Below are positions 1 through 5,744 of a stretch of DNA of 6,374 nucleotides, one piece after another. The stretch is from Pseudomonadota bacterium (GTDB lineage: Bacteria; Pseudomonadota; Alphaproteobacteria; Acetobacterales; Acetobacteraceae). Numbering within the stretch: position 1 is the first letter of the stretch; the number at the start of each line of letters is the position of its first letter. The translations under genes and the position numbers were made by a program. Location: assembly GCA_021815835.1 (NCBI GenBank), contig JAKAZN010000119.1:1-6374 (forward strand), read 5' to 3'. A model generated the notes under the pieces. It did no database searches. It worked only from the letters and a program-made list of their open reading frames with translations, and was not told the origin of the DNA.

Positions 1-267
1 ACCGGCGGGGGCCAGGGCGGCGAGCTCGGGGCGCAGCAGCACCGCGCCGGCCATGGAAGCGGCCAGCGCGTCGCGGTATTTGCGGTTGTCGAGGAAACTC
101 ACCTGATCCGGCCCCGCGAGCTGCAGCGGCGCCACCCCGGTCAGGAGCCGGTCGGGATCCGCGCCGGGGGCGAGCGTGCCCCCGGACGCGGTGGCCAGGA
201 TCGCCAGGCTGAGCGGGCCGCCTTGTGGGTAGAAGCGCGGATCGCCCGCGATTTCGGTCCGCTCCAT
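1..267 (-). CDS. lpxD: LpxD, UDP-3-O-acylglucosamine N-acyltransferase (N-terminal part; runs off the left edge)
   Basis: The 89 visible codons match the N-terminal uridine-binding domain of LpxD. Landmarks are DPRFY at residues 9-13, the Gly-Pro-Leu turn at 17-19, and [11 protein letters not shown] at 58-68, the most diagnostic piece of this domain. In the family this domain precedes a left-handed beta-helix of hexapeptide repeats with the catalytic histidine; that part lies outside the window. LpxD moves a 3-hydroxyacyl chain from acyl carrier protein to the 2-amino group of UDP-3-O-acyl-glucosamine, the third step of lipid A synthesis, in the cytoplasm. I chose the ATG at 267 because it places DPRF about ten residues in, as is usual. 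It begins 11 bases after the skp stop and has no clear Shine-Dalgarno, so translation probably depends on ribosomes arriving from skp. The order bamA-skp-lpxD is the classic one and supports the call; fabZ and lpxA would be expected next. Confidence 0.93.
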   Translation of the reverse strand, partial: MERTEIAGDPRFYPQGGPLSLAILATASGGTLAPGADPDRLLTGVAPLQLAGPDQVSFLDNRKYRDALAASMAGAVLLRPELAALAPAG

Positions 268-278
268 GCCGGGCGCGA

Positions 279-1067
279 TCAGTGCGGCTTCTTCTTCGCC
301 GCCGGCTTCGGCGCGGCCGCGTGGGGAGCCGGCGCTTTAAGTTTGAGCGGCGCCACGCCCTCCGGCGGGATCACGACCGAGGGCAGCGCCTTGTTCAACA
401 CGGCGGCCACCTGGGCGGTCAGATCGAACTCCGGCAGGTTCACCGCGACCGCCTGGCGCTGCAGCACCAGGTTCATGCCGCGGGAGGCGGCGACTTCCTG
501 CACCACTTCCTGCAACGCGCGCTGGATCTGGGCCAGCGCGAACTGGCCCTGTTCCTGGATGATCCGGCCGCGATCGGCGAATTTGCGCCGCGAGGCGGCG
601 ATGCGATCGCGTAGCTCCGATTCCTTGGCGTGGATCTGCGCCGGCGTCATCTTGGCGCGATCGGCGGCGAGCTGCCCGCTGAGCGTGCGCAGGGCGGCCT
701 GTTCCTTCTGCGCATCCTCGTTCAGATGCTGGCGCCGCTCGGCCAGGGTTTTGTCGGCCTGCTGATAGGCGGTCGATTCGCGCAGCGCGTCGGGCACCGA
801 GAGCACGCCCACCACCGTCGCCGGCGGCATCAGGCCGCGCGGGACCGGCGGCAGCTTCGGCGCCGGCGGAAGCTGGAGCTCCACCGGGATCGTGGCCGGC
901 GCGGCTTCCGGCCGGGCGGACGCGGCGATCGGGCGCGACGGCGCATGGCCCGGCGCGTGCTGGCCGGGGATGAACCATTGCTGCGATGGCGCCTGTTGTG
1001 CCGCCGCGGGGGCGGCAAGCGCGAGCAGCAGGACGGCGAGCTGGGCGGGAAGGCTTGTATGGCGCAC
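279..1067 (-). CDS. skp: Skp/OmpH-family periplasmic chaperone with a long proline-rich N-terminal linker
   Basis: A 262-residue secreted protein. Residues 1-23 form a signal peptide with hydrophobic core [14 protein letters not shown] and a likely cut before Gln24. Residues 24-82 are rich in Pro and Ala with no visible fold. The OmpH/Skp domain follows: a beta strand at about 84-92 (TVVGVLSVP), a long charged, heptad-like helical hairpin at about 95-195, and a closing segment ([12 protein letters not shown], 198-209). The C-terminus is an Ala/Pro/Lys tail ending KKKPH. Skp trimers hold unfolded outer-membrane proteins in the periplasm and deliver them to the Bam complex. The domain order and position between bamA and lpxD fit this. 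The start is a GTG at 1067 that shares one base with the bamA stop (TAGTG) and has GAGG five bases upstream at 1073-1076. The reading frame stays open upstream to 1373, but that stretch is bamA in another frame. E. coli Skp has about 160 residues, so the linker and tail are extra. Confidence 0.88.
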   Translation of the reverse strand: MRHTSLPAQLAVLLLALAAPAAAQQAPSQQWFIPGQHAPGHAPSRPIAASARPEAAPATIPVELQLPPAPKLPPVPRGLMPPATVVGVLSVPDALRESTAYQQADKTLAERRQHLNEDAQKEQAALRTLSGQLAADRAKMTPAQIHAKESELRDRIAASRRKFADRGRIIQEQGQFALAQIQRALQEVVQEVAASRGMNLVLQRQAVAVNLPEFDLTAQVAAVLNKALPSVVIPPEGVAPLKLKAPAPHAAAPKPAAKKKPH

Positions 1068-3448
1068 TAGAACCTCGTTCCAAATCCAAAGCGGAAGACT
1101 TGCGTTTGATCGCCCGGCTGCTTGAGCACGAACGGCGTGAAGTCGATGTTGATGAGGCCGAAGCCGGATCGCCAGGAGATGCCGAACCCCACGCCGACGC
1201 GCGGCGCGCCGGACGCGGTGATCGCCGGGCAGACCCCGCCCGGCTGGTTCGGGCAACTGCCGGCCTCGAAGCTGCCCTGGGTCAGCGCGCCGACATCGGC
1301 GAAGACATGGCCCGACAGGCCGAGATCGGGCGAGACCGGCAGCGGGAAATTCAGCTGCGTCGAGTCGGTCCACATGAAGCGTCCGCCAAGCGAATCGCCG
1401 GTGGTCGCGTCGTGCGGCCCGGCGCCGCCGATCTGGAAGCCGCGCAGATTGTCCCCGCCGAGGAAGAACCGGTCGATGATCTGTTCCTGGTGGCCGAGAT
1501 TGAACAGATATCCCACGCTGGCGCGCAGCCGGATCCCCCAGCCCGAAGCGCCCATCAGCCGCTCGAGCGGGATATAGTAGGCGGCGTCGAGCTTCGTGCG
1601 CAGGAAATCGGCGTTCCCGCCCAGCCCGGCGTAATCCGTCGCGAGCGACAGGATATACCCGCGGGTCGGAGAGATCGTGCTGTCGCGGTAGTCGAGCGCC
1701 AGCACCTGCCCCACCTGGGACAACAAGGTGTAGCCCTGCTCGTCGAAGATGAAGGCGCTGGAGCCGGCGGTGATGTTGTAGACCGTCCGTCCGACCAGCT
1801 GGTAGTTCCAGACCTGCTGCAGGTGGGTGGTGAAATTGTAGCCGAGCCGGGCCGAGAACCCGACCCGGCGCTCATCATAGGGCGCGGTGCCGAGATTGCT
1901 GGTCTGCAGCAGGAAGGCATCGCCGCCCAGCAGCAGGTTGCGGTTCTCGAAATAGGGATCGGTGATCGAGAGATCGATCGAGCTCTGCTTCTGCGCCAGG
2001 ATGCCGTTGATCCCGGCATCGACGCCCGAACCGATGATGTTGCGCTCGCGCAGGCCGACATCGAGCAGCAGTCCGACATCGGTCGAGAACCCGCCGCCGA
2101 GGGTGAGCTGGCCGGTCGCCTTCTCGGTGACCCGGGTCGTCAGCACCGCCTTGTCGGGCGCCGAGCCGGGCGCGACGGTGATCGCCGCGTTCTGGAAATA
2201 ATCCAGGTCCTTGAGCCGCTGTTCGGTCCGGCGCACCGAGCCGGCATTCACCGCGTCGCCCTCGGCGATGTGGAACTGCCGGCGGATCACGCTGTCGCGC
2301 GTGCGCGTGTTGCCGACGATGTCGATGCGCTCCACATAGACCCGTGGCCCGCGCGAGACGTCGAAGGCGATCGCGATCGTGCGCGCCTTGCGGTCCTTGG
2401 TCACCCGCGGCACGACCTGGACGAAGGCATAGCCGTGGCTGCGGACATACTCCTCCATCTTGTCGGCGCTGCGCTGCATCGCATCGGCGTCGAACCAGTC
2501 GCCCCGCGAGATCTCGAGCGCGTTGCCGAGCACCGCGGGCGTCATGCCCTTGAGCGTGGAGTGGACGACGATCTTGCCCACCCGGTAGCGCGGGCCTTCA
2601 TGGACCGTGAAGGTCAGGAAGAACGCCTTGCGATCCGGCGCCAGCTCCGCGGTGGCCGAGACGATGCCGAAATCGGCGTAGCCGTGCTTGAAGTAGAACC
2701 GCCGCAGCAACTCCTGATCGAGCCGCAGCCGTTGCGGGTTGTATTGGTCGGCGGTGGACAGGAAGGCCCACCACCGCTCCTCGCGGCTGCTGACGACGTC
2801 ACCGAGTCGGCTCTCGCTGTAGGCATGGTTGCCGACGAAGCTGATGCGGCTGATCAGGGTCGAGGGGCCGTCATGGATCTCGAAGACCACGTTCACCCGA
2901 TTCTCGGGCAGGCGCACGATCTCCGGCGTCACGGTCGCGTCGTAATGGCCTTTGAGCGCAAAGGAATCGAGGATGCGGCGGCGATCCGCCTCCGCCGCGG
3001 CGCGGGTGAACACGGCGCGCGGACGCAGCTGCACGATCTTGGTCAGCTCCGAATCGGTGAGCGCGTGATTGCCCTCGAACACCACCCGATTGACCAGCGG
3101 ATATTCGACCACGCGCACGAGCAGCGTGTCGCCCTGGCGGGTCAGGTTCACGTCGTGGAACAGGCCGGTGGCGTAGAGGGTCTTGAGGCTTTGATCGAGC
3201 CGGGAGGGATCGAACGGATCGCCGGGGCGGACCAGCATGTAGGAGCGGATGGTGTCGGTCTCGATCCGCTTGTTGCCGCTGACCTCGATCGCGCGAATGA
3301 TCCCGCCGGTCTCGACCGGCGCGGCGGTTTCCGCGCGCGCCGACATCGGATGCGTCGGCGCCGCGCGCGTGGCGGCGGCGATCGCGACCGGCGCGAGGCA
3401 CGGGCAGAGACAGGCAAGGGCCAGCAGGGCGGCGCGAAAGCGGGTCAA
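1067..3448 (-). CDS. bamA: BamA, outer membrane protein assembly factor (Omp85 family)
   Basis: 793 residues from a TTG start, near the usual family length. A signal peptide (RAALLALACLCPC core, probable cut near residues 24-26) is followed by five POTRA domains at about 50-116, 117-195, 197-286, 287-367 and 371-443. Each carries the recurring small-residue/GN pattern, such as EVSGNKRI, VFEGNHA, SFVGNHA and DIVGNTRT. A 16-stranded barrel fills 445-793. Its lid-loop motif is LRGF (668-671) where E. coli has VRGF, and it ends in GFGTRF, the aromatic C-terminal signal of outer-membrane barrels. BamA is the core of the machine that folds and inserts beta-barrel proteins into the outer membrane. 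I chose the TTG at 3448 because GGAG lies 8 bases upstream and the signal peptide then starts normally. An in-frame ATG at 3526 would add 26 Arg/Gly-rich residues, lacks a ribosome site and sits in a possible -10 box. Two cysteines (732, 740) lie in a late surface loop. Identity is certain; only the start is open. Confidence 0.95.
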   Translation of the reverse strand: MTRFRAALLALACLCPCLAPVAIAAATRAAPTHPMSARAETAAPVETGGIIRAIEVSGNKRIETDTIRSYMLVRPGDPFDPSRLDQSLKTLYATGLFHDVNLTRQGDTLLVRVVEYPLVNRVVFEGNHALTDSELTKIVQLRPRAVFTRAAAEADRRRILDSFALKGHYDATVTPEIVRLPENRVNVVFEIHDGPSTLISRISFVGNHAYSESRLGDVVSSREERWWAFLSTADQYNPQRLRLDQELLRRFYFKHGYADFGIVSATAELAPDRKAFFLTFTVHEGPRYRVGKIVVHSTLKGMTPAVLGNALEISRGDWFDADAMQRSADKMEEYVRSHGYAFVQVVPRVTKDRKARTIAIAFDVSRGPRVYVERIDIVGNTRTRDSVIRRQFHIAEGDAVNAGSVRRTEQRLKDLDYFQNAAITVAPGSAPDKAVLTTRVTEKATGQLTLGGGFSTDVGLLLDVGLRERNIIGSGVDAGINGILAQKQSSIDLSITDPYFENRNLLLGGDAFLLQTSNLGTAPYDERRVGFSARLGYNFTTHLQQVWNYQLVGRTVYNITAGSSAFIFDEQGYTLLSQVGQVLALDYRDSTISPTRGYILSLATDYAGLGGNADFLRTKLDAAYYIPLERLMGASGWGIRLRASVGYLFNLGHQEQIIDRFFLGGDNLRGFQIGGAGPHDATTGDSLGGRFMWTDSTQLNFPLPVSPDLGLSGHVFADVGALTQGSFEAGSCPNQPGGVCPAITASGAPRVGVGFGISWRSGFGLINIDFTPFVLKQPGDQTQVFRFGFGTRF

Positions 3449-3456
3449 ACGGAGGT

Positions 3457-3460
3457 CTCC
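3457..3460 (-). promoter_or_regulatory. Ribosome binding site supporting the bamA TTG start
   Basis: On the minus strand GGAG lies 8 bases before the TTG at 3448, whereas no purine-rich site precedes the alternative ATG at 3526. The motif sits in a near-palindrome, CGGAG-AC-CTCCG, that could form a 4-bp stem (CGGA/TCCG) partly masking it; whether this matters is unknown. Confidence 0.55.
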
Positions 3461-3521
3461 GGTCAGCGTCTCGGCCCCCGGGGACGCGCCGCGTCTTCCT
3501 CGGGCCGGCCGGGCAAGCCCG

Positions 3522-3550
3522 ACCATAGCCGCGCCCGCCGCGTCGCGCCA
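3522..3550 (-). promoter_or_regulatory. Weak candidate promoter for bamA-skp-lpxD
   Basis: On the minus strand TATGGT (3522-3527) resembles a -10 box of high-GC alphaproteobacteria. Seventeen bases upstream, TGGCGC (3545-3550) is only a poor -35. A transcript starting about 7 bases downstream would carry a leader of some 65 bases to the TTG start. It would also exclude the ATG at 3526, which is part of the hexamer. The bam genes need a promoter if his read-through is not enough, but the match is weak. Confidence 0.22.
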
Positions 3551-3561
3551 GACGGGCGCGG
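3529..3561 (-). repeat. Perfect 9-bp inverted repeat between hisD and bamA
   Basis: CCGCGCCCG (3529-3537) and CGGGCGCGG (3553-3561) are exact reverse complements separated by 15 bases. In RNA from the minus strand they would form an all-G/C stem starting 9 bases after the hisD stop. No U-run follows, so it is not a standard intrinsic terminator. It may weaken read-through or protect the his mRNA 3' end, or be chance in GC-rich DNA. Confidence 0.4.
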
Positions 3562-3569
3562 ATGGGCGG

Positions 3570-4889
3570 TCACTCGCGCCCCGCGAGCCCGGGTCCAGCC
3601 CCTTGGCCTAGCCGCAGCGCGATGGAGCGGGCATGGGCGCCGAGCCCTTCGGCCTCCGCCAGCGCCACGGCCGCGGGCCCCACTTCGTCCAGCGCCGCCT
3701 GATCGGCGGCGACCCAGGTGGTGCGCTTGAGGAAATCGAACACCGACAGGCCGGAGGCGAATCGCGCCGTGCGCCCCGTGGGCAGGACGTGGTTGGGTCC
3801 GGCGATGTAATCGCCCACCGCCTCGGGGCAGAAGCCGCCCAGGAACACCGCGCCCGCGTGGCGCACCCGCGCGAAGGCCGCCCCGGGGTCGGCGAGCAGC
3901 AATTCCAGGTGTTCGGGGGCCAGGCGGTTGACCAGATCCGTCGCCTCGTTCCAGTCGCGGACCAGGATGATCGCGCCATGCGCGTCCCAGCTCGCCCCGG
4001 CGATCGCGGCGCGGGGGAGGGCGCGCAGTTCGGCGGCGACGGCGGCGGCGACGGCGGTGGCGAGCGCGGCGCTGTCGGTGATGAGGATCGCCTGGGCGGC
4101 TTCGTCGTGTTCGGCCTGGGCCAGCAGATCGACCGCGACCAGGCGTGGATCGTTGGCGGCATCGGCGAGGATCACGACCTCCGACGGGCCGGCCACGGAA
4201 TCGATGCCGACCCGGCCGAAGACCTGGCGCTTGGCCTCGGCGACATAGGCGTTGCCGGGGCCGACGATACGATCCACCGGCGCGATCGTTTCGGTTCCGA
4301 AGGCCAGCGCCGCGATCGCCTGGGCGCCGCCGACGCGGTAGATTTCATCGACCCCGGCGCGGGCGGCGGCGGCGAGCACCAGCGGGTTCAGCACGCCCCC
4401 CGGCGTGGGCACGCACATCGCGATCCGTCCGACTCCGGCGATCCGCGCCGGAATCGCGTTCATCAGCACCGAGGACGGATAGGCCGCCTTGCCGCCCGGC
4501 ACATAGATCCCGACCGCATCGAGCGCCCCCCAGCGCATCCCGAGGATGAGCCCCGCTGCGTCGGTCATGCGCAGATCGGCGGGCATCTGCGCGCTGTGGA
4601 ACGCGGCGATGCGGGTGGCGGCGAGATCGAGCGCGCTTGCAAGCTCGGCCGGGATCGCGGCCACGGCGGCGGCGATTTCCGCCGGGGTCACGCGCAGGCC
4701 GGCCGGATCGAGCCGCATCCGATCGAACCGGGCAGTGTAGTCGCAGAGCGCCGCATCGCCGCGGGCGCGGATCTCGGCGATGATGGCGGCGACGGCCGTG
4801 TCCACCTGCTCGGTGGTTTCCCGGGCGGTGGCGAGCAGGGCGGCGAATCCGGCGGCGAATCCGGGATCGGCCGTATCGAGCCGGATCAT
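3570..4889 (-). CDS. hisD: Histidinol dehydrogenase
   Basis: 439 residues, full length for the family. HisD catalyses the last two oxidations of histidine biosynthesis, L-histidinol to histidinal to histidine, using two NAD+ and a zinc ion, in the cytoplasm as a homodimer. Family motifs appear in order: YVPGGKAAYPSSVLMN at 129-144, GPGNAYV at 210-216, VAGPSEVVI at 232-240, the AQAEHDE segment at 257-263, and APEHLEL at 324-330. By comparison with E. coli HisD the zinc ligands are Gln258, His261, Asp360 and His419, and the catalytic pair is Glu326-His327; all are present, so the enzyme should be active. The ATG at 4889 overlaps the hisG stop by four bases (ATGA), implying coupled translation. 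The same frame stays open upstream to 5900, but that is hisG and regulator sequence in another frame. Residues 275-293 form an alanine-rich stretch over a short 12-bp DNA repeat. The protein ends in a Gly-rich tail (GQGAGPGLAGRE). Confidence 0.97.
   Translation of the reverse strand: MIRLDTADPGFAAGFAALLATARETTEQVDTAVAAIIAEIRARGDAALCDYTARFDRMRLDPAGLRVTPAEIAAAVAAIPAELASALDLAATRIAAFHSAQMPADLRMTDAAGLILGMRWGALDAVGIYVPGGKAAYPSSVLMNAIPARIAGVGRIAMCVPTPGGVLNPLVLAAAARAGVDEIYRVGGAQAIAALAFGTETIAPVDRIVGPGNAYVAEAKRQVFGRVGIDSVAGPSEVVILADAANDPRLVAVDLLAQAEHDEAAQAILITDSAALATAVAAAVAAELRALPRAAIAGASWDAHGAIILVRDWNEATDLVNRLAPEHLELLLADPGAAFARVRHAGAVFLGGFCPEAVGDYIAGPNHVLPTGRTARFASGLSVFDFLKRTTWVAADQAALDEVGPAAVALAEAEGLGAHARSIALRLGQGAGPGLAGRE
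4032..4064. repeat. Short 12-bp-period repeat inside hisD
   Basis: On the plus strand GGCGACGGC and close variants recur with a 12-base period (GAC at 4038-4040 and 4050-4052, GAG at 4062-4064). On the coding strand this encodes an Ala/Val/Thr-rich stretch, about residues 276-286 of HisD, in a helix region that seems tolerant of such composition. Confidence 0.45.
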
Positions 4890-5635
4890 GCGCCGCCTGG
4901 GGCGCCGGCTGAGGCGCTGGCCGGGGCATCCGTTGGGGCACCCATTGGGGCAAGGGCCTCGCGGAAGCGGGCGATCCAGGCGCCGATCGCCTCGGGGCGG
5001 GTCTTCAGCGCGGTGCGGTTGACGATCAGGCGAGAGGTGACGGGGGCGATCACCTCCGTCTCGATCAGCCCGTTGGCTTTCAGGGTGGAGCCGGTCTGGA
5101 CCAGATCGACGATCAGCCGAGCCAGGCCAAGCCCCGGGGCGAGTTCCATCGCGCCCGACAGTTCCACCACCTCGGCCTGGATTCCCCGGGCGGCGAAATG
5201 GCGGCGGGTGATCGTGGGGTATTTGCTGGCAACCCGGACCGAGGACCAGCGGGCGGGATCGTCCGACCCGGCAGTCTCCTTCGGTTCGGCGACGGCGATG
5301 CGGCAGGCGCCGATATTCAGATCGAGCGGGGCGTAGATTTCCGGGTAGTCGAATTCCATCAGCACGTCCGCCCCGCAGATGCCCAGCGCGGCGGCGCCGA
5401 ACGCGACGAAGGTGGCGACATCGAACGGGCGGACGCGGACCACGTCCAGCATCGGGTCGTTGGTGGGAAAACGCAGGCGGCGGCTGGCCTCGTCGGTGTA
5501 GTCGGCGGCCGGCGCGATGCCGGCGCGCGCCAGCAGCGGGCCGCATTCGCCGAGGATGCGGCCCTTGGGCAGAGCGAGGATCAGGGGCAGGTCGGTCTCC
5601 GCCTCCGGCGCGGGGGCGGGGAAGACGGCGGTCAT
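4886..5635 (-). CDS. hisG: ATP phosphoribosyltransferase, short (HisZ-dependent) form
   Basis: 249 residues. HisG joins ATP and PRPP to give phosphoribosyl-ATP, the committed and normally feedback-controlled first step of histidine synthesis. Visible motifs are LALPKGRI at 20-27, GICGADVL at 85-92, VRVASKYP at 133-140, and the PRPP phosphate-binding loop VDLVQTGSTLKANGL at 176-190. The protein stops soon after the catalytic domain (about residue 228), so it lacks the C-terminal ACT-like regulatory domain of the long form. Short HisG works with HisZ, a histidyl-tRNA synthetase-like regulatory subunit; no hisZ is visible here, so it should lie elsewhere in the genome. The last 20 or so residues (APMGAPTDAPAS and onward) are a low-complexity Ala/Pro/Gly tail over a 12-bp repeat. 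The ATG at 5635 has GGAG 7 bases upstream (5643-5646). The stop overlaps the hisD start. About 15 Ala/Pro-rich residues precede the fold. Confidence 0.96.
   Translation of the reverse strand: MTAVFPAPAPEAETDLPLILALPKGRILGECGPLLARAGIAPAADYTDEASRRLRFPTNDPMLDVVRVRPFDVATFVAFGAAALGICGADVLMEFDYPEIYAPLDLNIGACRIAVAEPKETAGSDDPARWSSVRVASKYPTITRRHFAARGIQAEVVELSGAMELAPGLGLARLIVDLVQTGSTLKANGLIETEVIAPVTSRLIVNRTALKTRPEAIGAWIARFREALAPMGAPTDAPASASAGAPGGA
4923..4952. repeat. 12-bp tandem repeat, about 2.5 copies, in the 3' end of hisG
   Basis: On the plus strand GGGGCA occurs at 4923, 4935 and 4947, exactly 12 bases apart, and the six bases after the first two copies match at four positions. On the coding strand this gives the four-residue pattern APMG-APTD-APAS in the C-terminal tail. 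The period keeps the frame, so copy-number change would only lengthen or shorten the tail. Confidence 0.6.
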
Positions 5636-5642
5636 GGGACGG

Positions 5643-5646
5643 CTCC
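5643..5646 (-). promoter_or_regulatory. Ribosome binding site of hisG
   Basis: GGAG on the minus strand lies 7 bases before the ATG at 5635. It supports that start over any internal one, even though the first 15 residues precede the conserved fold. Confidence 0.6.
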
Positions 5647-5664
5647 GGTCGCGGGGTCGGGGGG

Positions 5665-5692
5665 CTTATAGCAGAGGGCGGGTGAAGGCGAA
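5665..5692 (-). promoter_or_regulatory. Candidate promoter for hisG-hisD
   Basis: On the minus strand TATAAG (5665-5670) matches five of six bases of the -10 consensus and is preceded by TGC, an extended -10 element. With a 16-base spacer the -35 is TTCGCC (5687-5692), a 3 of 6 match. Transcription from here would leave a leader of some 20-25 bases before the hisG ATG, with a good GGAG site, and no room for an attenuator or riboswitch. Confidence 0.45.
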
Positions 5693-5728
5693 GGGGAGGG
5701 GGGGCGCTGCGATGCGGCCCATGCGTGC

Positions 5729-5744
5729 CGGTGCTCAGGCACCG
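5729..5744 (-). repeat. Small hairpin at the end of the GntR-family regulator gene
   Basis: CGGTGC (5729-5734) and GCACCG (5739-5744) are exact reverse complements around a 4-base loop that contains the regulator's TGA stop codon. In mRNA this makes a 6-bp G/C-rich stem. No U-run follows; the next bases are mixed and then C-rich. It could act as a weak terminator or 3'-end cap, or be chance. Confidence 0.3.

Noticed and set aside
223..1125. Several plus-strand open frames opposite skp
   Set aside because: They overlap one another in different frames, show no protein-like features and mirror a convincing secreted chaperone gene.
1068..1373. Upstream extension of the skp frame from an ATG at 1373
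   Set aside because: This stretch encodes the end of the BamA barrel in another frame. The GTG at 1067 gives a clean signal peptide and a ribosome binding site.
986..3730. Plus-strand open frame of about 900 codons opposite bamA
   Set aside because: It lies antisense to a clear BamA with all domains. Its translation is Arg/Asp/Gly-rich with no recognisable fold, as expected from the complement of GC-rich codons where stops are rare.
3633..5336. Plus-strand open frame opposite hisD and hisG
   Set aside because: It is antisense to two certain enzymes, has low-complexity Gly/Arg/Asp composition and crosses the hisG-hisD junction without regard to it.
5636..5734. Possible his attenuator or riboswitch upstream of hisG
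   Set aside because: The likely leader is only some 20-25 bases, there is no short open frame with a histidine-codon run, and no terminator/antiterminator pair is visible.
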